A stretch of 64,000 bases of DNA, from the NCBI RefSeq assembly GCF_032452875.1, contig NW_026894299.1:1-64000 (forward strand). The letters run 5' to 3'. The stretch comes from Bos javanicus (Eukaryota; Chordata; Mammalia; Artiodactyla; Bovidae). Position numbers and translations under genes: made by a program. This document shows positions 12,795-25,982 of this stretch, piece by piece. The stretch's first letter is position 1. Every line of letters begins with the position of its first letter. The notes beneath the pieces are model-generated. The model ran no database searches. It was given only the letters and a program-made list of their open reading frames with translations, and had not been told where the DNA came from.

Positions 12795-13664
12795 ATGATC
12801 AGTGTATGAAAGCAAACATGATCAGCGCATGATCAGTCACATGATCAGCGCCATTAAGTCACGTGATCACTACATGATAGTCATGTGATCAGTCCATGCT
12901 CAGTCACGGTATCAGTGCATGATCAGCCACGTGATCAGTGCATGATCAGCCAGGTGATCAGTTCATGATAGCCATGTGATCAGTTCATGATTTGTCACGT
13001 GATCTGTGCATGACCAGGCAGGTGATCAGTGTATGATCAGCCACGTGAACAGTGCATGATAGCCACGTGATCAGTGCATGATCCGTCACCTGATGGGTGC
13101 ATGATCAGTCACCTGACCGGTACATGGTAGATACATGATCATTGCATGATCAGCCACGTGAGTAGTGCATGATAGCCACGTGATCAGTGCATGATCAGTC
13201 ACGTGATCAGTGCATGATCAGTCACGTGACCAGTACATGGTAGCCAGGTGATCATTGCATGAACAGCCGCGTGAGCAGTGCATGATAGCCACGTTTTCAG
13301 TGCATGATCTGTCGCATGATCAGTGCATGATCATCCGGGTGATCAGTGCATGGGCAGTCACGTGATCAGTGCATGATATAGACGTGATTAATGCATGATC
13401 AGTCTCGTGATCAGTGCATGATCAGCCAAGTAATAAGTGCATGATAGCCAACTGATCAGTGTATGATCAGCCACGTGATCAGTGCATGATCAGTTACGTG
13501 AGCAGTGTATGATCAGCCACGTGATCAGTGCATGGTCAAACACGTGAACAGTGCATGATCAGCCACGTGATCAGTGCATGATAGCCACGTGATCAGTGCA
13601 TTATCAGTTACGTGAGCAGCGTATGATCAGCCACGTGAACAGTGCATGCTCAGTCACGTGATCT
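12795..13664. repeat. Short monomer array D8-D9
   Basis: 870 bp, one of the shortest arrays. The GTTAACAG/AATTACG and CCAGTTAATGAG groups are missing. CACGTTTTCAG at about 13,290 is a private variant. Confidence 0.92.
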
Positions 13665-13907
13665 GGGCCTGCTGAGCTGCGTGATTACCGTCTGCTCATC
13701 TGCTTGACAATTGCCAGCTGAGCTGCACGATTCCTGCCTGTCATCTGCTTGACAATTATCAGCTGTGCTGCGTAATTCCTGCCTGCTCAGTGCTTGATTA
13801 TTGCCAGCTGAGCAGCATGATTCCTCACACCTGAGTTCCATGATTATTGCCTGCTGACTGTTTGATTCGTGCCTACTCAGCTCTTTGTTTATTGCCTCCA
13901 GAGGCAC
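13665..13907. repeat. D block 9 (TGGGCC type, 1 bp deletion)
   Basis: 243 bp. CTCAGTGCTTG replaces CTCAGCTGCTTG (1 bp lost), and the flank has ATAGCAACATG as in D6. These indels create a fortuitous 100-codon minus-strand frame. Confidence 0.94.
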
Positions 13908-15616
13908 ATGATCAGTGTATGATAGCAACATGATCAGCGCATGATCAGTCACATGATCAGCGCCATTAAGTCACGTGATCACTACATGATAGTCATGTGA
14001 TCAGTCCATGCTCAGTCACGGTATCAGTGCATGATCAGCCACGTGATCAGTGCATGATCAGCCAGGTGATCAGTTCATGATAGCTATGTGATCAGTTCAT
14101 GATTTGTCACGTGATCTGTGCATGACCAGGCAGGTGATCAGTGTATGATCAGCCACGTGAACAGTGCATGATAGCCACGTGATCAGTGCATGATCCGTCA
14201 CCTGATGGGTGTATGATCAGTCACCTGACCGGTACATGGTAGCTACATGATCATTGCATGATCAGCCACGTGAGTAGTGCATGATAGCCACGTGATCAGT
14301 GCATGATCAGTCACGTGTTCAGTGCATGATCAGTCATGTAATCTGTGCATGACCAGGCACGTGATCAGTGTCTGACCAGTCAAGTGATCAGTGCATGATA
14401 GCCACGTGATCAGTGCATGATCAGTCACGTGATCAGTGCATGATCAGTCACGTGATCAGTGGATGATCAGCCACGTGATCAGTGCATGATCAGCCACATG
14501 ATCAGTGCATGATCAATTACGTGATCAGTGCATTATCAGTCACGTGACCAGTATATTGTAGCTACGTGATTTTTGCATAATCAGCCACATGAGCCGTGCA
14601 TGATAGCCACGAGATCAGTGGATGATCAGTCACGTGATCAGTGCATGATCACTCACGTTAACAGTGCATGATAAGTCACCTGATCAGTGCATGATCAATT
14701 ACGTGATCAGTGCATGATCAGTCACGTGACCAGTACATGGTAGCTACGTGAACATTGCGTGATCAGCCGCGTGATCAGTGCATGATAGCCACATGATCAC
14801 TGTATGATAGCCACGTGATCAGTGCATGATCAGTCATGTGATACGTGTGTGATCAGCCACGTGATCAGGGCATGATATCCACGTGATCAGTGCATGATAG
14901 CCACGTGATCAGTGCATGAGAGCCACGTGATCAGTGCATGATCAGTCACGTGATACATGTGTGATCAGCCACGTGATCAGTGCATGATGAGCCACGTGAT
15001 CAGTGCAGGATCAATTACGTGATCAGTGCATGATCAGTCACGTGACCAGTACATGGTTGTTACGTGATCGTTGCATGATCAGCCACGTGAGCAGAGCATG
15101 ATAGCCACGTGATCAGTGCATGATCAGTCACGTGACCAGTACATGATCAGTCACGTGAACAGTGCATGATCATTTACGTGATCTGTGCATGATCAGTCAC
15201 GTGACCAGTATATGGTAGCTATGTGATCATTCCATGACGAGCCACGTGAGCAGTGCATGATAGCCACGTGATGTGTGCATGATGAGTTATGTGAGCAGAG
15301 TATGATCAGCCACGTGATCAGTGCATGAGTGCCACGTGATCAGTGCATTATATGTCACGTGACAGGTGTGTGATCAGCCACGTGAACAGTGCATGTTCAG
15401 CCACGTGATCAGTCCATGATAGCCACGTGATCAGTGCATGATCAGTTACCTGAGCACTGTATGATCAGCCACGTGATCAGTGCATGGTCAGACACGTGAA
15501 CAGTGTATGATCAGCCATGTGATCAGTGCATGATATCCAAGTGATCAGTGCATGATCAGTTACGTGATCAGTGTATGATCAGCCACGTGAACAGTGCCTG
15601 CACAGTCACGTGATCA
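13908..15616. repeat. Long monomer array D9-D10
   Basis: 1,709 bp. After the D flank it switches at about 14,310 (CACGTGTTCAG, GTCATGTAATCTG) to the variant order also seen at about 381-1,622, ending in the 572 bp-type segment. TATATTGTAGC and GATTTTTGCATAATC near 14,550 are private changes. Confidence 0.93.
15044..15616. repeat. 572 bp variant segment, copy 2
   Basis: 573 bp. It differs from copy 1 by a handful of bases (TGGTTGTTACG, GAGTTATGTG, GCATTATATG, GCCTGCACAG). The landmark GATGAGTTA.. lies 335 bp before the D block, as in copy 1. Confidence 0.92.
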
Positions 15617-15859
15617 GGGCCTGCTGAGCTGCGTGATTACTGTCTGCTCATCTGCTTGACAATTGCCAGCTGAGCTGCACGATTCCTGCCTGTCATCTGC
15701 TTGACAATTGACAGCTGTGCTGCGTAATTCCTGCCTGCTAGCTGCTTGATTATTGCCAGCTGAGCAGCATGATTCCTCACAGCTGAGTTCCATGATTATT
15801 GCCTGCTGACTGTATAATTCGTGCCTACTCAGCTCTTTGTTTATTGCCTCCAGAGGCAC
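15617..15859. repeat. D block 10 (AGGGCC type)
   Basis: 243 bp carrying the D1 signature, including the 1 bp-short CCTGCTAGCTG and GTATAATTCG. This supports a large duplication of about 14 kb period covering D1 and D10 with their upstream arrays. Confidence 0.95.
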
Positions 15860-16936
15860 ATGATCAGTATATGATAGCAAACATTATCAGTGCATGATCA
15901 GTCACATGATCAGAGCCATTAAGTCACGTGATCACTACATGATAGTCATGTGATCAGTCCATGCTCAGTCACGGTATCAGTGCATGATCAGCCACGTGAT
16001 CAGTGCATGATCAGCCAGGTGATCAGTTCATGATTTGTCACGTGATCTGTGCATGACCAGGCAGGTGATCAGTGCATGATCAGTCACGAGATCAGTGCAT
16101 GATCAGTCACGTGATCAGTGCATGATCAGTCACGTGATCAGTGGATGATCAGCCACGTGATCAGTGCATGATCAGCCACATGATCAGTGCATGATCAATT
16201 ACGTGATCAGTGCATGATCAGTCACGTGACCAGTATATGGTAGCTAGGTGATCATTGCATGTTCAGCCACATGAGCCGTGCATGATAGCCACGAGATCAG
16301 TGCATGATCAGTCACGTGATCAGTGCATGATCACTCACGTTAACAGTGCATGATAAGTCACCTGATCAGTGCATGATCAATTACGTGATCAGTGCATGAT
16401 CACTCACGTGACCAGTACATGGTAGCTACGTGATCATTGCATGAACAGCCGCGTGAGCAGTGCATGATAGCCACGTGATCAGTGCATGATCTGTCGCATG
16501 ATCAGTGTATGATCATCCGGGTGATCAGTGCATGGGCAGTCATGTGATCAGTGCATGATATAGACGTGATTAGTGCATGATCAGTCTCGTGATCAGTGTA
16601 TGATCAACCACGTGATCAGTGCACGATAGCCAGTTAATGAGTGCACGATAGCCAGATGATCAGTGCATTATCAGTCACGTGATCAGTGTATGATCAGCCA
16701 AGTAATAAGTGCATGATAGCCAACTGATCAGTGTATGATCAGCCACGTGATCAGTGCATGATCAGTTACGTGAGCAGTGTATGATCAGCCACGTGATCAG
16801 TGCATGGTCAAACACGTGAACAGTGTATGATCAGCCATGTGATCAGTGCATGATAGCCACGTGATCATTGCATTATCAGTTACGTGAGCAGCGTATGATC
16901 AGCCACGTGAACAGTGCATGCTCAGTCACGTGATCT
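15860..16936. repeat. Monomer array D10-D11
   Basis: 1,077 bp, parallel to the D1-D2 array in monomer order. The D10-D11 period of 1,320 bp equals that of D21-D22. Private variants are GTTCAGCCACATG and CACGAGATC. Confidence 0.92.
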
Positions 16937-17180
16937 GGGCCTGCTGAGCTGCGTGATTACCGTCTGCTCATCTGCTTGACAATTGCCAGCTGAGCTGCAC
17001 GATTCCTGCCTGTCATCTGCTTGACAATTGTCAGCTGTGCTGCGTAATTCCTGCCTGCTCAGCTGCTTGATTATTGCCAGCTGAGCAGCATGATTCCTCA
17101 CAGCTGAGTTCCATGATTATTGCCTGCTGACTGTTTGATTCGTGCCTACTCAGCTCTTTGTTTATTGCCTCCAGAGGCAC
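16937..17180. repeat. D block 11 (TGGGCC, CACAGC variant)
   Basis: 244 bp: ACCGTC, AATTGTCAGC and CACAGCTGAG. It begins a run (D11-D15) that all carry CACAGCTG rather than CACACCTG. Confidence 0.95.
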
Positions 17181-18164
17181 ATGATCAGTGTATGATAGCA
17201 AACATGATCAGCGCATGATCAGTCACATGATCAGCGCCATTAAGTCACGTGATCACTACATGATAGTCATGTGATCAGTCCATGCTCAGTCACGGTATCA
17301 GTGCATGATCAGCCACGTGATCAGTGCATGATCAGCCAGGTGATCAGTTCATGATAGCTATGTGATCAGTTCATGATTTGTCACGTGATCTGTGCATGAC
17401 CAGGCAGGTGATCAGTGTATGATCAGCCACGTGAACAGTGCATGATAGCCACGTGATCAGTGCATGATCCGTCACGTGATCGGTGCATGATCACTCACGT
17501 TAACAGTGCATGATAAGTCACCTGATCAGTGCATGATCAATCACGTGATCAGTGCATGATCACTCACGTGACCAGTACATGGTAGCTACGTGATCATTGC
17601 ATGAACAGCCGCGTGAGCAGTGCATGATAGCCACGTGATCAGTGCATGATCTGTCGCATGATCAGTGTATGATCATCCGGGTGATCAGTGCATGGGCAGT
17701 CATGTGATCAGTGCATGATATAGACGTGATTAGTGCATGATCAGTCTCGTGATCAGTGCATGATCAGCCACGTGATCAGTGCACGATAGCCAGTTAATGA
17801 GTGCACGATAGCCAGATGATCAGTGCATTATCAGTCACGTGATCAGTGTTTGATCAGCCAAGTAAAAAGTGCATGATAGCCAACTGATCAGTGTATGATC
17901 AGCCACGTGATCAGTGCATGATCAGTTACGTGAGCAGTGCATGATCAGCCACGTGATCAGTGCATGGTCAGACACGTGAACAGTGTATGATCAGCCACGT
18001 GATCAGTGCATGATAGCTACTTGATCAGTGCATTATCAGTTACGTGAGCAGTGTATGAACAGCCACGTGATCAGTGCATGATAGCCACGTGATCAGTGCA
18101 TTATCAGTTACGTGAGCAGCGTATGATCAGCCACGTGAACAGTGCATGCTCAGTCACGTGATCT
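17181..18164. repeat. Monomer array D11-D12
   Basis: 984 bp. The HOR is contracted between CACGTGATCGGTGC and GTTAACAG, skipping the GGTACATGG and GAGTAGTGC monomers. ATAGCTACTTG and TATGAACAGCC are private. Confidence 0.92.
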
Positions 18165-18408
18165 GGGCCTGCTGAGCTGCGTGATTACCGTCTGCTCATC
18201 TGCTTGACAATTGCCAGCTGAGCTGCACGATTCCTGCCTGTCATCTGCTTGACAATTTTCAGCTGTGCTGCGTAATTCCTGCCTGCTCAGCTGCTTGATT
18301 ATTGCCAGCTGAGCAGCATGATTCCTCACAGCTGAGTTCCATGATTATTGCCTGCTGACTGTTTGATTCGTGCCTACTCAGCTCTTTGTTTATTGCCTCC
18401 AGAGGCAC
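18165..18408. repeat. D block 12 (TGGGCC, CACAGC variant)
   Basis: 244 bp with AATTTTCAGC in place of AATTGTCAGC or AATTATCAGC. Confidence 0.95.
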
Positions 18409-19983
18409 ATGATCAGTGTATGATAGCAAACATGATCAGCGCATGATCAGTCACATGATCAGCGCCATTAAGTCACGTGATCACTACATGATAGTCATGT
18501 GATCAGTCCATGCTCAGTCACGGTATCAGTGCATGATCAGCCACGTGATCAGTGCATGATCAGCCAGGTGATCAGTTCATGATCAGCTATGTGATCAGTT
18601 CATGATTTGTCACGTGATCTGTGCATGACCAGGCAGGTGATCAGTGTATGATCAGCCACGTGAACAGTGCATGATAGCCACGTGATCAGTGCATGATCCG
18701 TCACCTGATGGGTGTATGATCAGTCACCTGACCGGTACATGGTAGCTACATGATCATTGCATGATCAGCCACGTGAGTAGTGCATGATAGCCACGTGATC
18801 AGTGCATGATCAGTCACGTGATCAGTGCATGATCACTCACGTTAACAGTGCATGATAAGTCACCTGATCAGTGCATGATCAGCCACGTGATCAGTGCATG
18901 ATCTGTCACATGATTAGTGTATGATCATCCACGTGATCAGTGCATGATCAGTCACCTGATGGGTGTATAATCATTCACGTGACCTGTACATGGTAGCTAC
19001 ATGATCATTGCATGATCAGCCACGTGAGTAGTGCATGATAGCCACGTGATCACTACATGATAGTCACGTGATCAGTCCATGCTCAGTCACGGTATCAGTG
19101 CATGATCAGCCACGTGATCAGTGCATGATCAGCCAGGTGATCAGTTCATGATAGCTATGTGATCAGTGCATGATTTGTCACGTGATCTGTGCATAACCAT
19201 GCAGGTGATCAGTGTATGATCAGCCACGTGAACAGTGCATGATAGCCACGTGATCAGTGCATGATCCGTCACCTGATGGGTGTATGATCAGTCACCTGAC
19301 CGGTACATGGTAGCTACGTGATCATTGCATGATCAGCCACGTGAGTAGTGCATGATAGCCACGTGATCAGTGCATGATCAGTCACGTGATCAGTGCATGA
19401 TCACTCACGTTAACAGTGCATGATAAGTCACCTGATCAGTGCATGATCAATTACGTGATCAGTGCATGATCACTCACGTGACCAGTACATGGTAGCTACG
19501 TGATCATTGCATGAACAGCCGCGTGAGCAGTGCATGATAGCCACGTGATCAGTGCATGATCTGTCGCATGATCAGTGTATGATCATCCGGGTGATCAGTG
19601 CATGGGCAGTCATGTGATCAGTGCATGATATAGACGTGATTAGTGCATGATCAGTCTCGTGATCAGTGTATGATCAACCACGTGATCAGTGCACGATAGC
19701 CAGTTAATGAGTGCACGATAGCCAGATGATCAGTGCATTATCAGTCACGTGATCAGTGTTTGATCAGCCAAGTAAAAAGTGCATGATATCCAACTGATCA
19801 GTGCATGATCAGCCAAGTGATCAGTGCATGATCAGTTACGTGAGCAGTGTATGATCAGCCACGTGATCAGTGCATGGTCAGACACGTGATCAGTGCATGA
19901 TAGCCACGTGATCAGTGCATTATCAGTTACGTGAGCAGCGTATGATCAGCCACGTGAACAGTGCATGCTCAGTCACGTGATCT
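18409..19983. repeat. Monomer array D12-D13, with orphan flank
   Basis: 1,575 bp with a second flank 569 bp after the first. That is 89 bp (about four monomers) shorter than the usual 658 bp offset, because the GGGCAGTCATG/ATATAGACG/GTCTCG group is missing in its first half. Confidence 0.92.
19048..19098. repeat. Orphan D-flank copy
   Basis: GATCACTACATGATAGTCACG through CACGGTATCAG, without a D block upstream. Confidence 0.88.
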
Positions 19984-20227
19984 GGGCCTGCTGAGCTGCG
20001 TGATTACCGTCTGCTCATCTGCTTGACAATTGCCAGCTGAGCTGCACGATTCCTGCCTGTCATCTGCTTGACAATTGTCAGCTGTGCTGCGTAATTCCTG
20101 CCTGCTCAGCTGCTTGATTATTGCCAGCTGAGCAGCATGATTCCTCACAGCTGAGTTCTATGATTATTGCCTGCTGACTGTTTGATTCGTGCCTACTCAG
20201 CTCTTTGTTTATTGCCTCCAGAGGCAC
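19984..20227. repeat. D block 13 (TGGGCC, CACAGC variant)
   Basis: 244 bp with AATTGTCAGC and the private GAGTTCTATG (usual GAGTTCCATG). Confidence 0.95.
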
Positions 20228-21391
20228 ATGATCAGTGTATGATAGCAAACATGATCAGCGCATGATCAGTCACATGATCAGCGCCATTAAGTCACGTGAT
20301 CACTACATGATAGTCATGTGATCAGTCCATGCTCAGTCACGGTATCAGTGCATGATCAGCCACGTGATCAGTGCATGATCAGCCAGGTGATCAGTTCATG
20401 ATAGCTATGTGATCAGTTCATGATTTGTCACGTGATCTGTGCATGACCAGGCAGGTGATCAGTGTATGATCAGCCACGTGAACAGTGCATGATAGCCACG
20501 TGATCAGTGCATGATCCGTCACCTGATGGGTGTATGATCAGTCACCTGACCGGTACATGGTAGCTACATGATCATTGCATGATCAGCCACGTGCGTAGTG
20601 CATGATAGCCACGTGATCAGTGCATGATCAGTCACGTGATCAGTGCATGATCACTCACGTTAACAGTGCATGATAAGTCACCTGATCAGTGCATGATCAG
20701 CCACGTGATCAGTGCATGATCTGTCACATGATTAGTGTATGATCATCCACGTGATCAGTGCATGGGCAGTCATGTGATCACTGCATGATTAGACGTGATC
20801 AGTGCATGATCAGTCTCGTGATAAGTGCATGATAGCCACGTGATCAGTGCATGATCAGTCACCTGATGGGTGTATGATCATTCACGTGACCTGTACATGG
20901 TAGCTACGTGATCATTGCATGATCAGCCACGTGAGTAGTGCATGATAGCCACGTGATCACTACATGATAGTCACGTGATCAGTCCATGCTCAGTCACGTT
21001 ATCAGTGCATGATCATCCACGTGATCAGTGCATGATCAGCCAGGTGATCAGTTCATGATAGCTATGTGATCAGTTCATGATTTGTCACGTGATCTGTGCA
21101 TGACCAGGCAGGTGATCAGTGTATGATCAGCCACGTGAACAGTGCATGATAGGCACGTGATCAGTGCATGATCCGTCACCTGATGGGTGTATGATCAGTC
21201 ACCTGACCGGTACATGGTAGCTACATGATCATTGCATGATCAGCCACGTGAGTAGTGCATGATAGCCACGTGATCAGTGCATGATCAGTCACGTGATCAG
21301 TGCATGTTCACTCACGTTAACAGTGCATGATAAGTCACCTGATCAGTGCATGATCAGTCACGTGATCAGTGCATGATCAGTCACGTGATCT
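20228..21391. repeat. Monomer array D13-D14, truncated before the D block
   Basis: 1,164 bp with an orphan flank 657 bp after the D-attached one, then an abrupt end: AAGTCACCTG, two consensus monomers, D14. It has the same D-proximal junction sequence as before D6. Confidence 0.92.
20955..21005. repeat. Orphan D-flank copy (CACGTTATC variant)
   Basis: The flank signature with GTCACGTTATCAG in place of GTCACGGTATCAG. Confidence 0.87.
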
Positions 21392-21635
21392 GGGCCTGCT
21401 GAGCTGCGTAATTACCGTCTGCTCATCTGCTTGACAATTGCCAGCTGAGCTGCACGATTCCTGCCTGTCATCTGCTTGACAATTGTCAGCTGTGCTGCGT
21501 AATTCCTGCCTGCTCAGCTGCTTGATTATTGCCAGCTGAGCAGCATGATTCCTCACAGCTGAGTTCCATGATTATTGCCTGCTGACTGTTTGATTCGTGC
21601 CTACTCAGCTCTTTGTTTATTGCCTCCAGAGGCAC
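21392..21635. repeat. D block 14 (TGGGCC, GCGTAATT variant)
   Basis: 244 bp: GCGTAATTACCGTC as in D6, but full length, with AATTGTCAGC and CACAGCTG. Confidence 0.95.
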
Positions 21636-22732
21636 ATGATCAGTGTATGATAGCAAACATGATCAGCGCATGATCAGTCACATGATCAGCGCCATTAAGT
21701 CACGTGATCACTACATGATAGTCATGTGATCAGTCCATGCTCAGTCACGGTATCAGTGCATGATCAGCCACGTGATCAGTGCATGATCAGCCAGGTGATC
21801 AGTTCATGATAGCTATGTGATCAGTTCATGATTTGTCACGTGATCTGTGCATGACCAGGCAGGTGATCAGTGTATGATCAGCCACGTGAACAGTGCATGA
21901 TAGCCACGTGATCAGTGCATGATCCGTCACCTGATGGGTGTATGATCAGTCACCTGACCGGTACATGGTAGCTACATGATCATTGCATGATCAGCCACGT
22001 GAGTAGTGCATGATAGCCACGTGATCAGTGCATGATCAGTCACGTGATCAGTGCATGATCACTCACGTTAACAGTGCATGATAAGTCACCTGATCAGTGC
22101 ATGATCAATTACGTGATCAGTGCATGATCACTCACGTGACCAGTACATGGTAGCTACGTGATCATTGCATGAACAGCCGCGTGAGCAGTGCATGATAGCC
22201 ACGTGATCAGTGCATGATCTGTCGCATGATCAGTGTATGATCATCCGGGTGATCAGTGCATGGGCAGTCATGTGATCAGTGCATGATATAGACGTGATTA
22301 GTGCATGATCAGTCTCGTGATCAGTGTATGATCAACCACGTGATCAGTGCACGATAGCCAGTTAATGAGTGCACGATAGCCAGATGATCAGTGCATTATC
22401 AGTCACGTGATCAGTGTTTGATCAGCCAAGTAAAAAGTGCATGATAGCCAACTGATCAGTGTATGATCAGCCACGTGATCAGTGCATGATCAGTTACGTG
22501 AGCAGTGTATGATCAGCCACGTGATCAGTGCATGGTCAGACACGTGAACAGTGTATGATCAGCCACGTGATCAGTGCATGATAGCTACTTGATCAGTGCA
22601 TTATCAGTTACGTGAGCAGTGTATGATCAGCCACGTGATCAGTGCATGATAGCCACGTGATCAGTGCATTATCAGTTACGTGAGCAGCGTATGATCAGCC
22701 ACGTGAACAGTGCATGCTCAGTCACGTGATCT
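21636..22732. repeat. Canonical HOR array D14-D15 (1,097 bp)
   Basis: The same length and variant order as 11,454-12,550. It is a good reference for comparison with the collinear but consensus-like copy at 58,792-59,888. ATAGCTACTTG replaces ATAGCCACTTG, as in D11-D12. Confidence 0.94.
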
Positions 22733-22976
22733 GGGCCTGCTGAGCTGCGTGATTACCGTCTGCTCATCTGCTTGACAATTGCCAGCTGAGCTGCACGATT
22801 CCTGCCTGTCATCTGCTTGACAATTATCAGCTGTGCTGCGTAATTCCTGCCTGCTCAGCTGCTTGATTATTGCCAGCTGAGCAGCATGATTCCTCACAGC
22901 TGAGTTCCATGATTACTGCCTGCTGACTGTTTGATTCGTGCCTACTCAGCTCTTTGTTTATTGCCTCCAGAGGCAC
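22733..22976. repeat. D block 15 (TGGGCC, CACAGC variant)
   Basis: 244 bp: AATTATCAGC, CACAGCTG and the private GATTACTGCCTGC (usual GATTATTGCC). Confidence 0.95.
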
Positions 22977-24641
22977 ATGATCAGTGTATGATAGCAAACA
23001 TGATCAGCGCATGATCAGTCACATGATCAGCGCCATTAAGTCACGTGATCACTACATGATAGTCATGTGATCAGTCCATGCTCAGTCACGGTATCAGTGC
23101 ATGATCAGCCACGTGATCAGTGCATGATCAGCCAGGTGATCAGTTCATGATAGCTATGTGATCAGTTCATGATTTGTCACGTGATCTGTGCATGACCAGG
23201 CAGGTGATCAGTGTATGATCAGCCACGTGAACAGTGCATGATAGCCACGTGATCAGTGCATGATCCGTCACCTGATGGGTGTATGATCAGTCACCTGACC
23301 GGTACATGGTAGCTACATGATCATTGCATGATCAGCCACGTGAGTAGTGCATGATAGCCACGTGATCAGTGCATGATCAGTCACGTGATCAGTGCATGAT
23401 CACTCACGTTAACAGTGCATGATAAGTCACCTGATCAGTGCATGATCAGCCACGTGATCAGTGCATGATCTGTCACATGATTAGTGTATGATCATCCACG
23501 TGATCAGTGCATGGGCAGTCATGTGATCAGTGCATGATATAGACGTGATCAGTGCATGATCAGTCTCGTGATAAGTGCATGATAGCCACGTGATCAGTGC
23601 ATGATCAGTCACCTGATGGGTGTATGATCATTCACGTGACCTGTACATGGTAGCTACATGATCATTGCATGATCAGCCACATGAGTAGTGCATGATAGCC
23701 ACGTGATCACTACATGATAGTCATGTGATCAGTCCATGCTCAGTCACGGTATCAGTGCATGATCATCCACGTGATCAGTGCATGATCAGCCAGGTGATCA
23801 GTGCATGATAGCTATGTGATCAGTTCATGATTTGTCACGTGATCTGTGCATGACCAGGCAGGTGATCAGTGTATGATCAGCCACGTGAACAGTGCATGAT
23901 AGCCACGTGATCAGTGCATGATCCGTCACCTGATGGGTGTATGATCAGTCACCTGACCGGTACATGGTAGCTACATGATCATTGCATGATCAGCCACGTG
24001 AGTAGTGCATGAGAGCCACGTGATCAGTGCATGATCAGTCACGTGATCAGTGCATGATCATTCACGTTAACAGTGCATGATAAGTCACCTGATCAGTGCA
24101 TGATCAGCCACGTGATCAGTGCATGATCTGTCACATGATTAGTGTATGATCATCCACGTGATCAGTGCATGGGCAGTCATGTGATCAGTTCATGATATAG
24201 ACGTGATTAGTGCATGATCAGTCTCGTGATCAGTGTATGATCAATCACGTGATCAGTGCACGATAGCCAGTTAATGAGTGCACGATAGCCAGATGATCAG
24301 TGCATTATCAGTCACGTGATCAGTGTATGATCAGCCAAGTAATAAGTGCATGATAGCCAACTGATCAGAGTATGATCAGCCACGTGATCAGTGCATGATC
24401 AGTTACGTGAGCAGTGTATGATCAGCCACGTGATCAGTGCATGGTCAAACACGTGAACAGTGTATGATCAGCCACGTGATCAGTGCATGATAGCCACGTG
24501 ATCAGTGCATTATCAGTTACGTGAGCAGTGTATGATCAGCCACGTGATCAGTGCATGATAGCCACGTGATCAGTGCATTATCAGTTACGTGAGCAGCGTA
24601 TGATCAGCCACGTGAACAGTGCATGCTCAGTCACGTGATCT
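22977..24641. repeat. Monomer array D15-D16 (1,909 bp HOR class)
   Basis: 1,665 bp, identical in length to the D4-D5 array, with the orphan flank again at 658 bp offset. The second half carries GTGTATGATCAATCACG and GTCAAACACG. Confidence 0.93.
23705..23755. repeat. Orphan D-flank copy
   Basis: GATCACTACATG through CACGGTATCAG, preceded by CACATGAGTAGTGC monomers and no D block. Confidence 0.9.
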
Positions 24642-24885
24642 GGGCCTGCTGAGCTGCGTGATTACCGTCTGCTCATCTGCTTGACAATTGCCAGCTGAGC
24701 TGCACGATTCCTGCCTGTCATCTGCTTGACAATTATCAGCTGTGCTGCGTAATTCCTGCCTGCTCAGCTGCTTGATTATTGCCAGCTGAGCAGCATGATT
24801 CCTCACACCTGAGTTCCATGATTATTGCCTGCTGAATGTTTGATTCGTGCCTACTCAGCTCTTTGTTTATTGCCTCCAGAGGCAC
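24642..24885. repeat. D block 16 (TGGGCC type)
   Basis: 244 bp: ACCGTC, AATTATCAGC, CACACCTG, with the private GCTGAATGTTTG (usual GCTGACTGTTTG). Confidence 0.95.
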
Positions 24886-25982
24886 ATGATCAGTGTATGA
24901 TAGCAAACATGATCAGCGCATGATCAGTCACATGATCAGCGCCATTAAGTCACGTGATCACTACATGATAGTCATGTGATCAGTCCATGCTCAGTCACGG
25001 TATCAGTGCATGATCAGCCACGTGATCAGTGCATGATCAGCCAGGTGATCAGTTCATGATAGCTATGTGATCAGTTCATGATTTGTCACGTGATCTGTGC
25101 ATGACCAGGCAGGTGATCAGTGTATGATCAGCCACGTGAACAGTGCATGATAGCCACGTGATCAGTGCATGATCCGTCACCTGATGGGTGTATGATCAGT
25201 CACCTGACCGGTACATGGTAGCTACATGATCATTGCATGATCAGCCACGTGAGTAGTGCATGATAGCCACGTGATCAGTGCATGATCAGTCACGTGATCA
25301 GTGCATGATCACTCACGTTAACAGTGCATGATAAGTCACCTGATCAGTGCATGATCAATTACGTGATCAGTGCATGATCACTCACGTGACCAGTACATGG
25401 TAGCTACGTGATCATTGCATGAACAGCCGCGTGAGCAGTGCATGATAGCCACGTGATCAGTGCATGATCTGTCGCATGATCAGTGTATGATCATCCGGGT
25501 GATCAGTGCATGGGCAGTCATGTGATCAGTGCATGATATAGACGTGATTAGTGCATGATCAGTCTCGTGATCAGTGTATGATCAACCACGTGATCAGTGC
25601 ACGATAGCCAGTTAATGAGTGCACAATAGCCAGATGATCAGTGCATTATCAGTCACGTGATCAGTGTTTGATCAGCCAAGTAAAAAGTGCATGATAGCCA
25701 ACTGATCAGTGTATGATCAGCCACGTGATCAGTGCATGATCAGTTACGTGAGCAGTGTATGATCAGCCACGTGATCAGTGCATGTTCAGACACGTGAACA
25801 GTGTATGATCAGCCACGTGATCAGTGCATGATAGCCACTTGATCAGTGCATTATCAGTTACGTGAACAGTGTATGATCAGCCACGTGATCAGTGCATGAT
25901 AGTCACGTGATCAGTGCATTATCAGTTACGTGAGCAGCGTATGATCAGCCACGTGAACAGTGCATGCTCAGTCACGTGATCT
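24886..25982. repeat. Canonical HOR array D16-D17 (1,097 bp)
   Basis: The same order as 21,636-22,732 with few private changes (GCACAATAGCC, CATGTTCAGACACG, GATAGTCACG). Confidence 0.94.
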
